Source: Thauera phenylacetica B4P
GTDB taxonomy: Bacteria > Pseudomonadota > Gammaproteobacteria > Burkholderiales > Rhodocyclaceae
DNA length: 34,678 nucleotides
Direction: 5' to 3'
Assembly (NCBI RefSeq): GCF_000310225.1
Contig: NZ_AMXF01000022.1
Span: 1 to 34,678 of the forward strand
In this document: piece after piece, positions 20,801 through 28,728 of the stretch
Layout of the letters: the number at the start of each line of letters is the position of its first letter
Numbering within the stretch: the first letter of the stretch is position 1
Position numbers and translations under genes: made by a program
The notes under the pieces: generated by a model
The model's input: the letters and a program-made list of their open reading frames with translations, nothing else
Told to the model about the DNA's origin: nothing
The model's database searches: none

Positions 20801-23800
20801 CTCGAGCGAGAGCTGCACCACCGGGCGGGCAAGCGGCCGACTGATCCACCACGCGATAGCCGGCGACACGAACCACAGCAGCAACACGGGCAGCGCCGCG
20901 CCGAGGGCGGCCGGATTCATGTGTGCAAGCAGGGCCGCCCCCGCAGCGGCGAGCAGCGGGCCGATCCACATCGCACGCAGCACGCTGCCAAAGCCATGGG
21001 CCCCGCGCCGTGCGCCGGCACGCTCGACCTCGCCGGAGGGATTCCATTCCAGCAGCCGCCGGTGCGACAGCGCGCTGCGCCACACGGTACGCGCGATCGC
21101 GTCCACGCTGAACCAGGCCTCGTGCGGCAGGCAGGCCAGCTCGAACGCCACCTGGGCGCTGCGGCGCACGGCGGCGATTCTGGCCGCGGCGAGGTGCTGC
21201 CGCCCGGTCACCTCCGGCGCCTTGCGCACCAGCTCGAGCAGGGTCGCGAGCACGGAGGGCAGCAGCACGATGGCCATCACCGCCAGCGTCCACGCCCACG
21301 CCACGTCCGCAACGAGCCAGCCCAGCACCAGCAGCAGGACCAGCGCCGCGGGGACGAGGCTGCGGCGCAGGTTGTCGAACAGCTTCCAGCGCGACAGGGC
21401 GGAGAGCGGATTCGGCTCGCGGCACAAGCCCTGTCCATCGTCGCCGTGGTCCACCCCAGCGCGCATGCACGGTACCGGCACCCGTGGCCACAGCCAGGCA
21501 GCCAGCTGCCAGTCGCCGCGGATCCAGCGCTGACGTCGGCTCACATCGGCGCCGTAGCGCGCCGGGTAGTCCTCGTAGAGCGACACATCGCTGAGCAGCC
21601 CGGAGCGCACGTAGCAGCCCTCGAGCAGGTCGTGGCTGAGGATCCGGTCCGGCGGGAAACGGTCGCCGAGGCAGTGCTCGAACGCCTCCACATCGTAGAT
21701 GCCCTTGCCGACGAAGGAGCCTTCGCCGAACAGGTCCTGATATACGTCCGACACCGCCCGCGTGTACGGATCGATGCCCGGCTCGCCGCTATTCAGGCGT
21801 GCATAGATGGATCGACTGGCACCGGGCAGGCTGACCGCCACCGCAGGCTGCAGAATGCCGTAGCCGTCGGCGACGCGGCGCATCGCCGGATCGTAGCGCG
21901 GGCGGTTCAACGGGTGCGCCATGGCCGCGACCAGCGCCCGCGCGGCATCGCGCGGCAACTGGGTGTCGGTGTCGAGGGTGATGACGAACTTCACCGCGGA
22001 CAGGGCCGCGGTATCACCGATCACGCAGGCGAAACCCGCTCCGGGGGCGGCGGGGATGCCGCGCAGCAGCGCATTGAGCTCCGCGAGCTTGCCGCGCTTG
22101 CGCTCATGCCCCATCCACACGCCCTCCTTCGCGTTCCAGCGCCGCGGGCGATGGAAGAGGAAGAAGATGTCGCCTTCGGCGCCGGATCGGCCATCACCAT
22201 ATTTGCGATTGAGCGCCGCGATCGCAAGGCGTGCGCGCTCGACCAGCGCAGCATCGGTCGCCAGGGTCTCCTGGCGCGCGTCGAGCAGGTCGGTGAGCAG
22301 GCCAAAATGCAGACTGCGGTCGCGATTGGCCAGGAAGCGGACTTCGAGCGCCTCGACGAGTTCATCGACGTTGTCGGCACGGGTGAGCAGGGTCGGCACC
22401 ACCACCAGCGTGCGCCACTGCGGCGGGATGCCCGCGGAGAAGTCCATGCGCGGCAGCGGGTGCGGCGTCGCCACCAGAGTGGCGAGCCAGTTCACCAGGG
22501 CAACGCCCAGCCGGCTCGCGGCCAGCAATGCAAGGAGGGTGGCTACCAGCAGCACCCAGGCGCGCTCGCCGTCCGCCGCAAGTCCGGCGTGCAGGGGCCA
22601 GAGCAGCCCAGCGGCGATGGCCACGGTCAGCAGCGCGATGGCGCCCAGATAGAGCGCCAGCGGGCACGGCGCCGCCCACGAGCGCAGCGCTGCGCGCCAG
22701 GAGGGACGAAAGGCCACCGCGCGCTCGAGCGCCGGCCGGCCCTTGTCGATGAGGTAGAAGCCTACATGGTCGGAGCGACCTGCCGTGCTCCCGCCCGCCC
22801 CGGCCCGATCGGCGGCGGGGTCCGCGCGCTCGTCGTCGTCCGCGCCCCCGTGCGGCACCGCGGCGGGAACGCTGCCAGCGGCCAGCGCCACCGCCTGGCG
22901 TGCCACCTCACCTTCGCTGCGGGCGCTCTTCTTCGCGATCGCCTCGACCTCATGGCGGTAGCGGTCGCGGGTGGCGAAGTCCATCCCGGCATACATCCCG
23001 CAGGGGTCCTCGCGCAGCGCACGCTCGACCACGCTCATGGCCTCGACGAACGCGCGCCAGTCGAGCGCGCTCAACAGCCGCAGACTGCCGATGCTGTTGC
23101 TGATCGACACCTGGTCGGCGGCCTGCTGCTGGTTCTCGGCCTGGATCGACTGCTCGATCGTCATGCCGTGCTCGGCGAGTTGCTGCTCGATCCACGACAA
23201 GGGCAAGGCGAGCGCGGGGCCGCGATGCTGGAAGCGGCGCACGAGTCCGGCGACGAAGGTGCAGCTCATGGGCGGATTCGAGCGCGCCATGTCCGCGAGC
23301 ACCAGGATCAGGCTCTTGGGGGCGGTGTCTGCCGCCGCGGTCACGCGGTCTGCCCAGGCGTCGGCCAGGTCGCGCTCGGCACAGGCCTCGGCCACCCGCA
23401 CGCTGGTGCGGCGCAGGCTCTCGACCAGCGCAAGACGCAGCATGATGGGGATGGCCCACAACTCGCCCAGCTTGAGTGCGCTCACGGTCTGGTACGCGGC
23501 GATGAAGCGGCGCAGCTCCTCGGCGTCCACCCGACCATCGCCGTGCGACACGATCTCCAGCATCAGGTCGTAGACGCGCGGCTGCCCGGCCGAAGGCCCA
23601 TTGGCCAGGCGCGGCAGGCCGATACTGTAACCGCGCGGCAGGTGCCGCCGCGCAGTGCGGATCTGTTCCTCGATGAGATAGAAGTTGTCGAGCAGCCATT
23701 CGCCTGCCGGCGTGATGCGGCGGTTCTCGGTGACGGCGGTGGTCAGCCGCTGCGAGGCTTCGACGAGCGCGTGCTCGTTGGCCGCCAGCCGCGTCAGCAG

Positions 23801-24013
23801 CTGGTCCGGACGCAGGCCCGGCGCCAGCGCATGGGTGGCGGCAAGGGCCTTGCCGTGCTGCACCATCTGCTCGCTGCTGAACAGCTCCGCGCGCAGGGGA
23901 GACTCGGCGTCGGCAGGCGCGCCGGTGCGCGGGCGCAAGCCTGGAAAGGCCGCATAAAAAGCGCCGCGGCCACCGTCGATGATGTGCTTCAGCAGTGGCC
24001 GCCGCGTGTACAT
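14897..24013 (-). CDS. Cyclic beta-1,2-glucan synthase (NdvB/Cgs type)
   Basis: At 3038 residues this is slightly longer than the Rhizobium/Brucella enzymes (about 2830). An N-terminal soluble region leads to a membrane pair (about 455-515). A GT84 glycosyltransferase domain follows, with DTDT at 681-684 and [11 protein letters not shown] around Trp830. More membrane helices (about 887-930 and 1005-1060) and a glycoamylase-like domain ([13 protein letters not shown] near 1626) come next. The C-terminal GH94 phosphorylase-like part contains GDWNDGMN, with Asp2697. The family polymerises UDP-glucose on a protein-linked intermediate, trims the chain by phosphorolysis and cyclises it, giving osmoregulated periplasmic glucans. 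It starts three bases after the BON gene stop, so it is the last gene of a minus-strand operon. No gene for export or modification of the glucan is seen. Confidence 0.95.
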   Translation of the reverse strand: MYTRRPLLKHIIDGGRGAFYAAFPGLRPRTGAPADAESPLRAELFSSEQMVQHGKALAATHALAPGLRPDQLLTRLAANEHALVEASQRLTTAVTENRRITPAGEWLLDNFYLIEEQIRTARRHLPRGYSIGLPRLANGPSAGQPRVYDLMLEIVSHGDGRVDAEELRRFIAAYQTVSALKLGELWAIPIMLRLALVESLRRTSVRVAEACAERDLADAWADRVTAAADTAPKSLILVLADMARSNPPMSCTFVAGLVRRFQHRGPALALPLSWIEQQLAEHGMTIEQSIQAENQQQAADQVSISNSIGSLRLLSALDWRAFVEAMSVVERALREDPCGMYAGMDFATRDRYRHEVEAIAKKSARSEGEVARQAVALAAGSVPAAVPHGGADDDERADPAADRAGAGGSTAGRSDHVGFYLIDKGRPALERAVAFRPSWRAALRSWAAPCPLALYLGAIALLTVAIAAGLLWPLHAGLAADGERAWVLLVATLLALLAASRLGVALVNWLATLVATPHPLPRMDFSAGIPPQWRTLVVVPTLLTRADNVDELVEALEVRFLANRDRSLHFGLLTDLLDARQETLATDAALVERARLAIAALNRKYGDGRSGAEGDIFFLFHRPRRWNAKEGVWMGHERKRGKLAELNALLRGIPAAPGAGFACVIGDTAALSAVKFVITLDTDTQLPRDAARALVAAMAHPLNRPRYDPAMRRVADGYGILQPAVAVSLPGASRSIYARLNSGEPGIDPYTRAVSDVYQDLFGEGSFVGKGIYDVEAFEHCLGDRFPPDRILSHDLLEGCYVRSGLLSDVSLYEDYPARYGADVSRRQRWIRGDWQLAAWLWPRVPVPCMRAGVDHGDDGQGLCREPNPLSALSRWKLFDNLRRSLVPAALVLLLVLGWLVADVAWAWTLAVMAIVLLPSVLATLLELVRKAPEVTGRQHLAAARIAAVRRSAQVAFELACLPHEAWFSVDAIARTVWRSALSHRRLLEWNPSGEVERAGARRGAHGFGSVLRAMWIGPLLAAAGAALLAHMNPAALGAALPVLLLWFVSPAIAWWISRPLARPVVQLSLEQVRFLRALSRRTWSFFDTFVGAADHWLPPDNFQEYRVGLIAHRTSPTNIGMALLANLSAYDFGYLTAAGVVQRTADTLHTLAGMERHRGHFYNWYDTRTLQPLPPLYVSTVDSGNLAGHLITLRAGLRALGADPIVPARLLEGVRDTFAIVEAEPGIAPDRLAAFGGALAYAPDPSTASLAALRACLATLAAHADELVPVPGDKALVRERSTSDGAGCEWPQALARQCRAAVDEIDFLAPWLALAPLAPGMEVELGGELACVGADAPIPTLQELARIDARCAPLIARRLAAGTPAASAVTATQQAWLSALQRHLATAGARARARLASIDRLAVQAGELGHMQFGFLYDHARHLFTIGYNVAEQRADASYYDLLASEARLSTFVAIAQGEIPQESWFALGRLLTRTAGEPVLLSWSGSMFEYLMPLLVMPTYDDTLLDQTCRAAVARQIEYGRQRGVPWGISESGYNTVDVHLNYQYRAFGVPGLGLKRGLADDLVVAPYASALALMVAPEEACANLQRLAAAGFMGRFGLFEAIDYTPARQRRGQDCVVVRSFMAHHQGMTLLALAHLVLARPMHRRFAADREFQSVLLLLQERIPRATELFAHTAQLAEMHAAAPGEEPPIRFFDTPHTPMPEVQLLSNGRYHVMLSNAGGGYSRWKELALTRWRGDGTCDNRGAFCYLRELDSGQVWSTAHQPTLKPPAVYEAIFSEGRAEFRRHDVLADGPSAEDGRWVDGARADEIETYTEIVVSPEDDIELRRVRLTNRSRQRRQIEVTSYAEVVIAPPATDALHPAFSNLFVQTEIVRARQAILCTRRPRSRDEQAPLMFHLMVVRPLAAGAEAGSAPAAGTVSYETDRARFIGRNASTADPQAMRAAGPLSDSEGSVLDPIVAIRCTVTLEPEQSAMIDIVTGIAERRELAECLIDKYQDRHLADRVFELSWTHSQVVLRQLDLSDADAQLHARLASAVLYTNAARRADASVLVRNHRGQSGLWGYAISGDLPIVLLQIADAANLDLVRQLVQAHAYWRLKGLAVDLVVWNEEHVGYRQRLQDEIMGLIASGVGASVIDRPGGIFVRMAEQIASEDRILLQSVARVVLSDARGTLAEQLDLPAPAKVREPAFRPRRSDALALASDNPGKESSPRTDLILCNGLGGFTADGREYVITLAPGQVTPAPWVNVLANPAFGSVVSESGAAYTWGENAHEFRLTPWDNDPVSDAGGEALYLRDEDSGALWSPTPQPMRAEATYVVRHGFGYSVFETRVHGIVSELWVYVATDAAIKFSVLKLRNESGRSRRLSATAYVDWVLGDLRAKSAMHVSTAIDPGSGALLARNPFNAEFAERVAFLDVDDPTRRVSGDRAEFIGRNRSLRNPAALGRSRLSGTVGAGLDPCGAIQVTVELAVGQAREIVFRLGVGRNADEASALVRRFRGADAARTALEAVWQHWNHTLGAVQVETPEPALDVLANGWLMYQTLACRMWARSGYYQSGGAFGFRDQLQDAMALVHAEPALVRAHLLLCASRQFQEGDVQHWWHPPAGRGVRTQCSDDYLWLPLAVCRYVRTSGDTGVLDERQPFLEGRAVLPEEDSYYDLPMRSSDEASLYEHCVRAIRHGLRFGERGLPLMGSGDWNDGMNLVGIQGRGESVWLGFFLCEVLGRFAELAETRGDLDFAGLCRGEGAALRERIEHHAWDGDWYRRAWFDDGTVLGSAQGAECRIDSISQSWSVLAGVADEARSRRAMEAVDAHLVRRADGLVQLLDPPFDSAKPGGAGANGASLDPGYIRGYVPGVRENGGQYTHSAIWAAMAFAALGDGERAWELLRMINPVNHARSPQAIDLYKAEPYVVAADLYARTPHTGRGGWSWYTGSAGWMYRLMVESLLGLRVESDRLWLVPNLPAEWPQLKLHYRYRETVYHILIVQHPARGDAAGGLQRMRLDGVELTERAIALVDDQREHRVEVDFWRKAEAAGLGGGV

Positions 24014-24016
24014 CGC

Positions 24017-24331
24017 TTACTTCAGGCGCATGTCGTTCTTTACCGACTGCACCCCCTTGACGCTACGGGCCAGCCCGACGGCGGTGTTGATGTCGGCCTG
24101 CGAATTGACGAAGCCACTGAGCTGGACCACGCCCTTGAAGGTCTCGACGTTGATTTCCGCCGACTTGAGGCTGGCGTGTTCGAAGATGGCGGCCTTGACC
24201 TTGGCGGTGATGACGCTGTCGTCGACATACTCGCCCATCCCCTCCTGCTTCGAGGTCGAGGCACAGCCCACCGCGGTGATCAGGGTGACCGAAAGGAAAA
24301 GCGCGGATAGATACTTGCCAAACTGTTTCAT
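24017..24331 (-). CDS. BON-domain lipoprotein
   Basis: The product is 104 residues. The signal peptide ends in a lipobox (LITAVGC, lipidated Cys about residue 23), followed by a single BON domain: YVDDSVITAKVKAAIFEH, EINVETFKGVVQLSGFVNS and ARSVKGVQSVKNDMRL. BON proteins (OsmY-like) bind phospholipid or outer-membrane components and are often osmotically induced. The start at 24331 is preceded by GGAG; a longer frame from 24382 would put extra residues before the signal peptide. It sits between a DUF883 gene and the cyclic glucan synthase on the same strand, which suggests a shared role in the periplasm under osmotic stress. Confidence 0.93.
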   Translation of the reverse strand: MKQFGKYLSALFLSVTLITAVGCASTSKQEGMGEYVDDSVITAKVKAAIFEHASLKSAEINVETFKGVVQLSGFVNSQADINTAVGLARSVKGVQSVKNDMRLK

Positions 24332-24416
24332 GATCGAGATCTCCAGGGATTGATGACGCGGGACTTCATGAAGCTGCTTCATTCCGGGAGCGCACCAGCC
24401 GCGCCGGATTCGTGCA

Positions 24417-24749
24417 TCACCGGCTGCGCAACATCGAGCCGATGATCACCCCCACCGCGGCGGCAGCGCCGAGGACCTTCCAGGGGTTGTGAACCACGTA
24501 CTCATGGGTGATGTCCGCGGCCTCGCCCATGCGCCGGCCGGCTGCAACGCGCGCCTTGTCCAGGCGCACGCTGGCCTCGCCCAGGCGGTCGTCGATGCGC
24601 CCTCGCACCGCGGTGAACTCTTCGCTGCTGGCGTCGAGCACTTCCTTGAGCAAGCTCTCCGAGTCGGCGACGAGACCCTTGAGGTCCCGCACCACCTGGG
24701 CGCGCATGTCGATGAGCGCAGCGTGCTCGGTGTTCAGTTCTGTAGTCAT
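24417..24749 (-). CDS. DUF883 (ElaB/YqjD-like) membrane-anchored protein
   Basis: The product is 110 residues. Long amphipathic helices (LIDMRAQVVRDLKGLVADSE and GRIDDRLGEASVRLDKARVA) are followed by the conserved tail HEYVVHNPWKVLGAAAAVGV then IIGSMLRSR, a single C-terminal membrane anchor. YqjD and ElaB of E. coli, from the same family, are RpoS-controlled inner-membrane proteins that bind ribosomes in stationary phase. AGGAGG precedes the ATG at 24749 by five bases. It is first in the minus-strand group leading to the BON gene and the glucan synthase. Site E lies about 116 bases upstream. Confidence 0.92.
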   Translation of the reverse strand: MTTELNTEHAALIDMRAQVVRDLKGLVADSESLLKEVLDASSEEFTAVRGRIDDRLGEASVRLDKARVAAGRRMGEAADITHEYVVHNPWKVLGAAAAVGVIIGSMLRSR

Positions 24750-24865
24750 GATTCCTCCTGTCTGGCGTCGTTGGCCCGCTGGTTCGAATCCGGGCGGGTA
24801 TTCGCTGGGGATAACGCTGGGGGGTACGCTGGATCCGGATACTCGTCCTTGCCGCAACCCGCGTC

Positions 24866-24883
24866 TGTGCGCTGGCCCACAGA
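24866..24883 (+). promoter_or_regulatory. TGTGCG palindrome, site E (between divergent DUF883 and DUF3309 genes)
   Basis: TGTGCG-CTGG-CCCACA-GA. It also forms a perfect seven-base inverted repeat, GTCTGTG/CACAGAC. It is the only feature I can name in the 307-base gap 24750-25056 and could serve both divergent genes. Confidence 0.6.
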
Positions 24884-25056
24884 CCGCAGATCGCGCCTCA
24901 CCCAAGACTCGGCCAAGGCCGGGGGGACACGCGAGCGCTTCGATGCGTGCCGCACACTGCTGCCGGTCCTCAGCCCGAACACAGGCCGCCGCATTGCGCG
25001 AGCCCGGTTCATGGGCCCGGTGCCGAAGGCACTTACTTGCTGCAGGGAGAATTGAA

Positions 25057-25215
25057 ATGTCACTCGGAACAATCCTGCTGATCGTGCTGATCCTGTTCCT
25101 GATCGGCGCGCTTCCAAGCTGGCCGCATAGCCGGAGCTGGGGCTACGCGCCCAGCGGTGTGCTCGGCGTGGTGCTGGTGATCGTGCTGATCCTGTTCCTG
25201 ATGGGGCGGATCTAG
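25057..25215 (+). CDS. DUF3309 small membrane protein
   Basis: The product is 52 residues, with two hydrophobic segments around a short soluble turn: MSLGTILLIVLILFLIGALP, SWPHSRSWGYAPSG, then VLGVVLVIVLILFLMGRI. This is the DUF3309 pattern (GALPxWPxSxxWGYxPSG). The function is unknown; the family is widespread in Proteobacteria, often among stress genes. GGGAGA precedes the ATG at 25057 with seven-base spacing. It is divergent from DUF883, with site E about 175 bases upstream. Confidence 0.95.
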   Translation: MSLGTILLIVLILFLIGALPSWPHSRSWGYAPSGVLGVVLVIVLILFLMGRI

Positions 25216-25307
25216 CAGGCGCCGCGAGCGCGGCAAGGAGCGGGACGGGGGCGCGTACCGGTCGTCGCGCCCCTCGCACTCGCCGACTCGGCGCCCCTGC
25301 GGCGACC

Positions 25308-25327
25308 TCTGTGCGACGCCGCACAGA
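25308..25327 (+). promoter_or_regulatory. TGTGCG palindrome, site F (best copy)
   Basis: TCTGTGCGACGCCGCACAGA is an inverted repeat with eight-base perfect arms around ACGC. It ends 71 bases before the ATG of the peptidoglycan-binding gene. As the most symmetrical copy, it defines the consensus. Confidence 0.65.
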
Positions 25328-25398
25328 TGATCCAGGCACGCCCCTCCTACGATGCGCCGACACGCTATGGGAATTTTCTCCCGCACGAGGAGCGCATC

Positions 25399-27049
25399 AT
25401 GTTCGATCGACGCAATGGTTTCCCTGGTCCTTTTGCCGCGCTGGTGCTCGGTCTCGCGGCATCGTTCGGCTGGTCGGGGCCCGGGCACGCGGAGGCGGGG
25501 GTGGGCGCGCCCCTCGCGCCGCTCACCGGATCGGCCTATCAGGTCGCCCAGTACTCCAATACCGTGCTCGAGCTGCAGCGCGAACTGAACCAGCTCGGCT
25601 TCAATGCCGGACCGGTCGACGGCGTGATGGGCGCGCGCACCCGCAGCGCGATCCGGGCTTACCAGGCGGACAACGAGCTGCTGGTGGACGGTCAGCCTAT
25701 GACGGGCCTGCTGGCGCATGTGCGCGCCACCGGCCAGGGCCGGACACCTGCGCCAGCCACGCCGACCTCCGGGGTTTCATCCCGGATGATCGCGGATATC
25801 CAGGAAGCGCTGCGCGGGTCGGGTTACACGACCGAGCGCGAATCGGGTCGGCTGGACGACCAGACCCGCGCGGCGATCCGCCGCTACGAATCCGACCAAG
25901 GCTTGCTGATGTCGGGTGAGCCGAGCGCCGAGTTGCTCCGGCACCTTCGCGAGCGTGCAAATGCGACTTCAACCCCGAGCGCGCAGCCGGTGGATGCGAA
26001 CACGCTGGCGCGCATACAGGCCGAACTGCGCGAGCGCGGCTACCCGATTCCCCTGGTCAGCGGTCGCATGGATGCCCCGACCCGCCAGGCCATCCGCGAG
26101 TATCAGCAGGGGCAAGGGGTGTCGGTGAGCGGCGAGCCCAGCCAGGCGCTGCTCGACGCCTTGCGCACCGGCAGCGCCGACACGACGCCCGAGCTCGGCC
26201 TGAGCCGCGAACAACGCGCTGCGGCGCAGCGTGCGCTGAACGCGCACGGCTACGACGCCGGGCCGCCCGACGGCGTGCTCGGGCCGCGCAGCCGGGCCGC
26301 GATCCGGACCTTCCAGGCAGCGAACCAGCTCGGCGCAACCGGCACCCTCGATGCACCGACGCTGCAAGGGCTCGGCGTTGCGGCCACGCGCGCGGCAACG
26401 CCGCCCGCCACCGCGGCGTCCTACCGGTGTGTGCGTGCGGGACGACTTCTCCGACGGCGACCACACACGCAAGCCGGCCTGGCGCATCGCGGCGGGGCGT
26501 CTCGAGGTGCGCAACGGCGGCCTGAATTCGGTGGTCACCCCGTCCGCGGCACGTCCGCAGGACGCCGGCCGCCAGTTGATCGAGGACTTGCTCAAGCAGC
26601 AGCTCGGCGTCGGGCGCCCTGGGCAGGAAGGGGCGGTTGCCGCGGTGGCCTATCTGCCGATCCGCCTGGCGCCGGTGTTCCGCATCACGATGCAGGTGTC
26701 AGGTTCCGCCGAGCCCTACAGCCACCTCGAACTCGGACCGTATCGCGGCAACGGGCTGAACCACGCCTATCGACTCAGCCAACGTGGCGACCAGCCGCTG
26801 CAGCTCGTCTTTGCCGACGAGCACGGCGCCTCGGTCATTGCCAGTGCCCCCCACCGGCTCGAGAACAGAGTGCCACAGCGCCTGATCTGGCAGCGCGACG
26901 CCGAAGGCCGCATGACGGTGAGCCGCGACGGCGAGGTGTTGATCGACGTCGTCGACCGCAAGGTGAGCGGGGGATTCGACGGCTTCTCGCTGATCAATGC
27001 CGGCGGCGAATGGACGCTGCACGAGCTCGTCGTCGAAGACCGCAAGTGA
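25399..27049 (+). CDS. Exported protein with four peptidoglycan-binding-like repeats, frameshifted before a C-terminal beta-sandwich domain
   Basis: The ATG at 25399 follows GAGGAG and opens a signal peptide (FAALVLGLAASFGWSGPGHA). Four PG_binding_1-type repeats follow, at about 25555-25730, 25785-25960, 25995-26165 and 26205-26380. Each has the pattern LQ..LN..GF.AGPVDGVMG.RTRSAI..YQ. Near 26430 the coding signal moves from the first frame to the +1 frame, which carries a balanced C-terminal domain (DDFSDGDHTRKPAWRIAAGR to GFDGFSLINAGGEWTLHELV) ending at the TGA at 27049. The original frame runs on to 27102 but only as Arg/Gly/Pro-rich shadow sequence. The DDFSDG start recalls concanavalin-like sugar-binding domains. 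Either the gene is broken, the sequence has an indel, or expression is switched. Site F lies upstream. Confidence 0.8.
26425..26440 (+). other. Frameshift point at a GT-rich tract
   Basis: The tract reads CGGTGTGTGCGTGCGG. Adding one TG dinucleotide, or removing one base, would join the peptidoglycan-binding frame to the C-terminal domain frame. Dinucleotide slippage is therefore a natural cause, and an assembly error is equally possible. Confidence 0.7.
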
Positions 27050-27190
27050 CCCACGCTCGGGATCGGCGCGCACGATACCCGCCCGTCAGCAGGACACCAT
27101 GACAAGACAACAGACGACTCGTGCGGCGCGATCCCGGACAGGACCACGGCCGCGAGCGTGCTGCGCATTCCAAAAAGCAGGGGAGATAAA

Positions 27191-27538
27191 ATGTCGAGAA
27201 CGTCCGGAAAGGTTGCAACCTGGCTTGAAGTGGCAACGGCCGCACATGCGCGCGACAAGCACGTCAGCGTGCGCGTTCATCCGCTGACGCAGGCGGCAGG
27301 CGAGGTCCCGTCCAAGCGCAGGGACAAGGCTTATTACGGGATCACGGTCGACGGGCGCTGGTTGCACTCCAACAATGGTCGGCTCACGGTTCTGAGGGGG
27401 CTGAAGGCGGTCGAGCGCTTCGCGGACCTGATCAAGGCCCCCGCCTATGAGCCTGGGGAGCCCGTGCAGATCGACGTCGACTGTGGCAAGACTTCACACT
27501 GCATTACGGTGGGCAAGAACAGGGCGCTGCAGGGATGA
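27191..27538 (+). CDS. Hypothetical protein
   Basis: The ATG at 27191 follows GGGGAGA and gives 115 residues beginning MSRTSGKVATWLEVATAAHA. I do not recognise a family. It is soluble, mildly basic and mixed in composition (KAYYGITVDGRWLHSNNGRL, TVLRGLKAVERFADLIKAPA), with three cysteines and no signal peptide or membrane helix. The composition and ribosome site, unlike those of the shadow frames here, mark it as real. It stands alone in a 541-base interval between the peptidoglycan-binding gene and a convergent lipoprotein gene, and has no TGTGCG palindrome upstream. Confidence 0.7.
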   Translation: MSRTSGKVATWLEVATAAHARDKHVSVRVHPLTQAAGEVPSKRRDKAYYGITVDGRWLHSNNGRLTVLRGLKAVERFADLIKAPAYEPGEPVQIDVDCGKTSHCITVGKNRALQG

Positions 27539-27543
27539 GCGCA

Positions 27544-27569
27544 GCGCCCGACGAGGCGGCGGCGGGCGC
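27544..27569. terminator. Inverted repeat between convergent genes
   Basis: GCGCCCG (27544-27550) pairs with CGGGCGC (27563-27569) in the 52-base gap between two convergent stop codons. It has no T-run, so it is at best a weak bidirectional terminator. Confidence 0.35.
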
Positions 27570-27590
27570 CCATGGCTGGGCGCGCGCTGT

Positions 27591-28145
27591 TCAATACCGT
27601 TGCAGGACGCCGTTTCCGACCCGCACCCGGTCGCCGACGCGGAAGTCGGCGTCGAGGGGCTGCAGCAGGGTCTGAGACGATCCATCGCTCATCCGTACCG
27701 TGATCTCGAGCTGATCGGGCTGGGCCTGCACTGGTTGCTGGCGGTTCTCCATCTCGTGGCCGACATAGGCGCCACCGGCCGCGCCGATCACCGCCGCCGC
27801 GGTCCTCCCGCTTCCGCCCCCGATCTGACTGCCGACCAGGCCGCCGACAACGGCGCCTGCCACGGTACCGAGGCCGATCCCGCTACCGCCCGTCGTCGTC
27901 GCTTCCCGACGCACCCGTTCAACCGAATGCACCACGCCATATCCGGCGTAGGTCCGGGTCGGAGAGGTGCCGGCCGGCTGCGTCGTGACCGGATAGGTGT
28001 TGGCTGGATAGCCGTCCGACGTGGCTGACGGGTATGAGGGGGCAGGACTGCCTCCATACAGCGGCTCGTTCATCGTGCCGCATGCCCCGAGTGTCAGGGC
28101 GGCCAGCAGGCCGACTGCGGGGCCGATCAGGTGGTTCGATTTCAT
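27591..28145 (-). CDS. Glycine-zipper 2TM lipoprotein (17 kDa surface antigen-like)
   Basis: The product is 184 residues. The signal peptide has a lipobox (LLAALTLGAC, Cys about 22). A Pro/Ser/Thr-rich linker leads to the glycine zipper (GSGIGLGTVAGAVVGGLVGS, QIGGGSGRTAAAVIGAAGGA, YVGHEMENRQ). The C-terminal segment (LEITVRMSDGSSQTLLQPLD, FRVGDRVRVGNGVLQRY) is the usual end of the SlyB/Pcp/17 kDa antigen group. These proteins sit at the inner face of the outer membrane, and SlyB stabilises it under stress. GAGGA precedes the ATG at 28145. It follows osmB on the same strand after a 131-base gap and may be cotranscribed. Confidence 0.9.
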   Translation of the reverse strand: MKSNHLIGPAVGLLAALTLGACGTMNEPLYGGSPAPSYPSATSDGYPANTYPVTTQPAGTSPTRTYAGYGVVHSVERVRREATTTGGSGIGLGTVAGAVVGGLVGSQIGGGSGRTAAAVIGAAGGAYVGHEMENRQQPVQAQPDQLEITVRMSDGSSQTLLQPLDADFRVGDRVRVGNGVLQRY

Positions 28146-28276
28146 CAGTTGATCCTCTTCATACGACATATCTCTGCAGCCGACCGGATGGCCTCGGGCG
28201 ACGCCTTCGAGGAGATCGGCGGATTGCGTCCGGCGCAACGCTGCCCTCCCCCTCGTCGTCCCACATCGAAGCGGCC

Positions 28277-28492
28277 TTAATTGCCGACCTCATGACCGAT
28301 GATGCCGCCGACCGCGGCGCCACCGACGGTGCCGATCGTGCTGCCACCGGTGAGCACCGCACCACCGACCGCGCCGACGCCGGCGCCCACGGCCGTGTTC
28401 TTGTCCTGATTCGACATGCCGGCACACCCTGCAAGGCCGAGCGGCATCGTGGCTGCGACCGTAGCGATTGCCAATCTGTGCATCGTTCTCAT
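28277..28492 (-). CDS. osmB: OsmB-like osmotically inducible lipoprotein
   Basis: The 71-residue protein is close to E. coli OsmB (72 residues). A signal peptide with lipobox (PLGLAGC) leads to the mature sequence CAGMSNQDKNTAVGAGVGAV, GGAVLTGGSTIGTVGGAAVG and GIIGHEVGN, which matches OsmB almost motif for motif. OsmB is induced by high osmolarity and stationary phase; its function is unresolved. AAGGAG lies seven bases before the ATG at 28492; frames starting further upstream add only a basic, non-signal extension. Site G is about 175 bases upstream, giving a possible regulator binding site for an osmotic-stress gene. Confidence 0.9.
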   Translation of the reverse strand: MRTMHRLAIATVAATMPLGLAGCAGMSNQDKNTAVGAGVGAVGGAVLTGGSTIGTVGGAAVGGIIGHEVGN

Positions 28493-28667
28493 GGCGTTAC
28501 TCCTTCGTCTGATGGAACGGGAAGTGATGCCGTGGCGATCTGCGCGAGTCATGCACCTCACTTCGCCGAGGGACGCCGGGAATCAGCGAGGATGCATCGC
28601 ATCACTGGAAGATCCCGCGTGCCGCTCGGCTCGGATGTCATCAAGCTGAGCGCACACGCCGAGCCCG

Positions 28668-28685
28668 TCTGTCGGCTGTCGCACA
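28668..28685 (-). promoter_or_regulatory. TGTGCG palindrome, site G (upstream of osmB)
   Basis: On the minus strand: TGTGCG-ACAG-CCGACA-GA, preceded by CTA and read towards osmB. It lies in the 236-base gap between osmB and the phosphoketolase stop codon, together with the hairpin at 28692-28716. Confidence 0.6.
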
Positions 28686-28691
28686 TAGCGC

Positions 28692-28716
28692 GCACGGGGC
28701 GCCGCTCGCCCCGTGC
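28692..28716 (-). terminator. Perfect 10-base-pair hairpin after the phosphoketolase gene
   Basis: GCACGGGGCG (28692-28701) and CGCCCCGTGC (28707-28716) pair perfectly around five bases, 12 bases after the phosphoketolase stop. No T-run follows, so a factor-dependent end or transcript protection is as likely as intrinsic termination. Confidence 0.55.
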
Positions 28717-28728
28717 CGGCGCCCGCAC

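Noticed and set aside
15254..24310. A plus-strand open frame of about 3018 codons opposite the glucan synthase.
   Set aside because: It is the in-register complement of a real gene lacking TTA/CTA/TCA codons. It has shadow-like composition (rich in Arg, Ala, His, Gln, Gly), no domain and no ribosome site.
24776..24800. GGTTCGAATCC, identical to a tRNA T-loop consensus.
   Set aside because: The stem is imperfect, and no acceptor, anticodon or D arm fits around it; probably coincidence, though a tRNA-derived att remnant cannot be fully excluded.
24940..24962. GTGCCGCACAC as an extra regulatory half-site near DUF3309.
   Set aside because: Only one half matches and the spacing is wrong.
28215..28245. 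TTGCG-N5-CGCAA-like sequence upstream of the glycine-zipper gene as another palindrome copy.
   Set aside because: Half-sites and spacer do not match the consensus.
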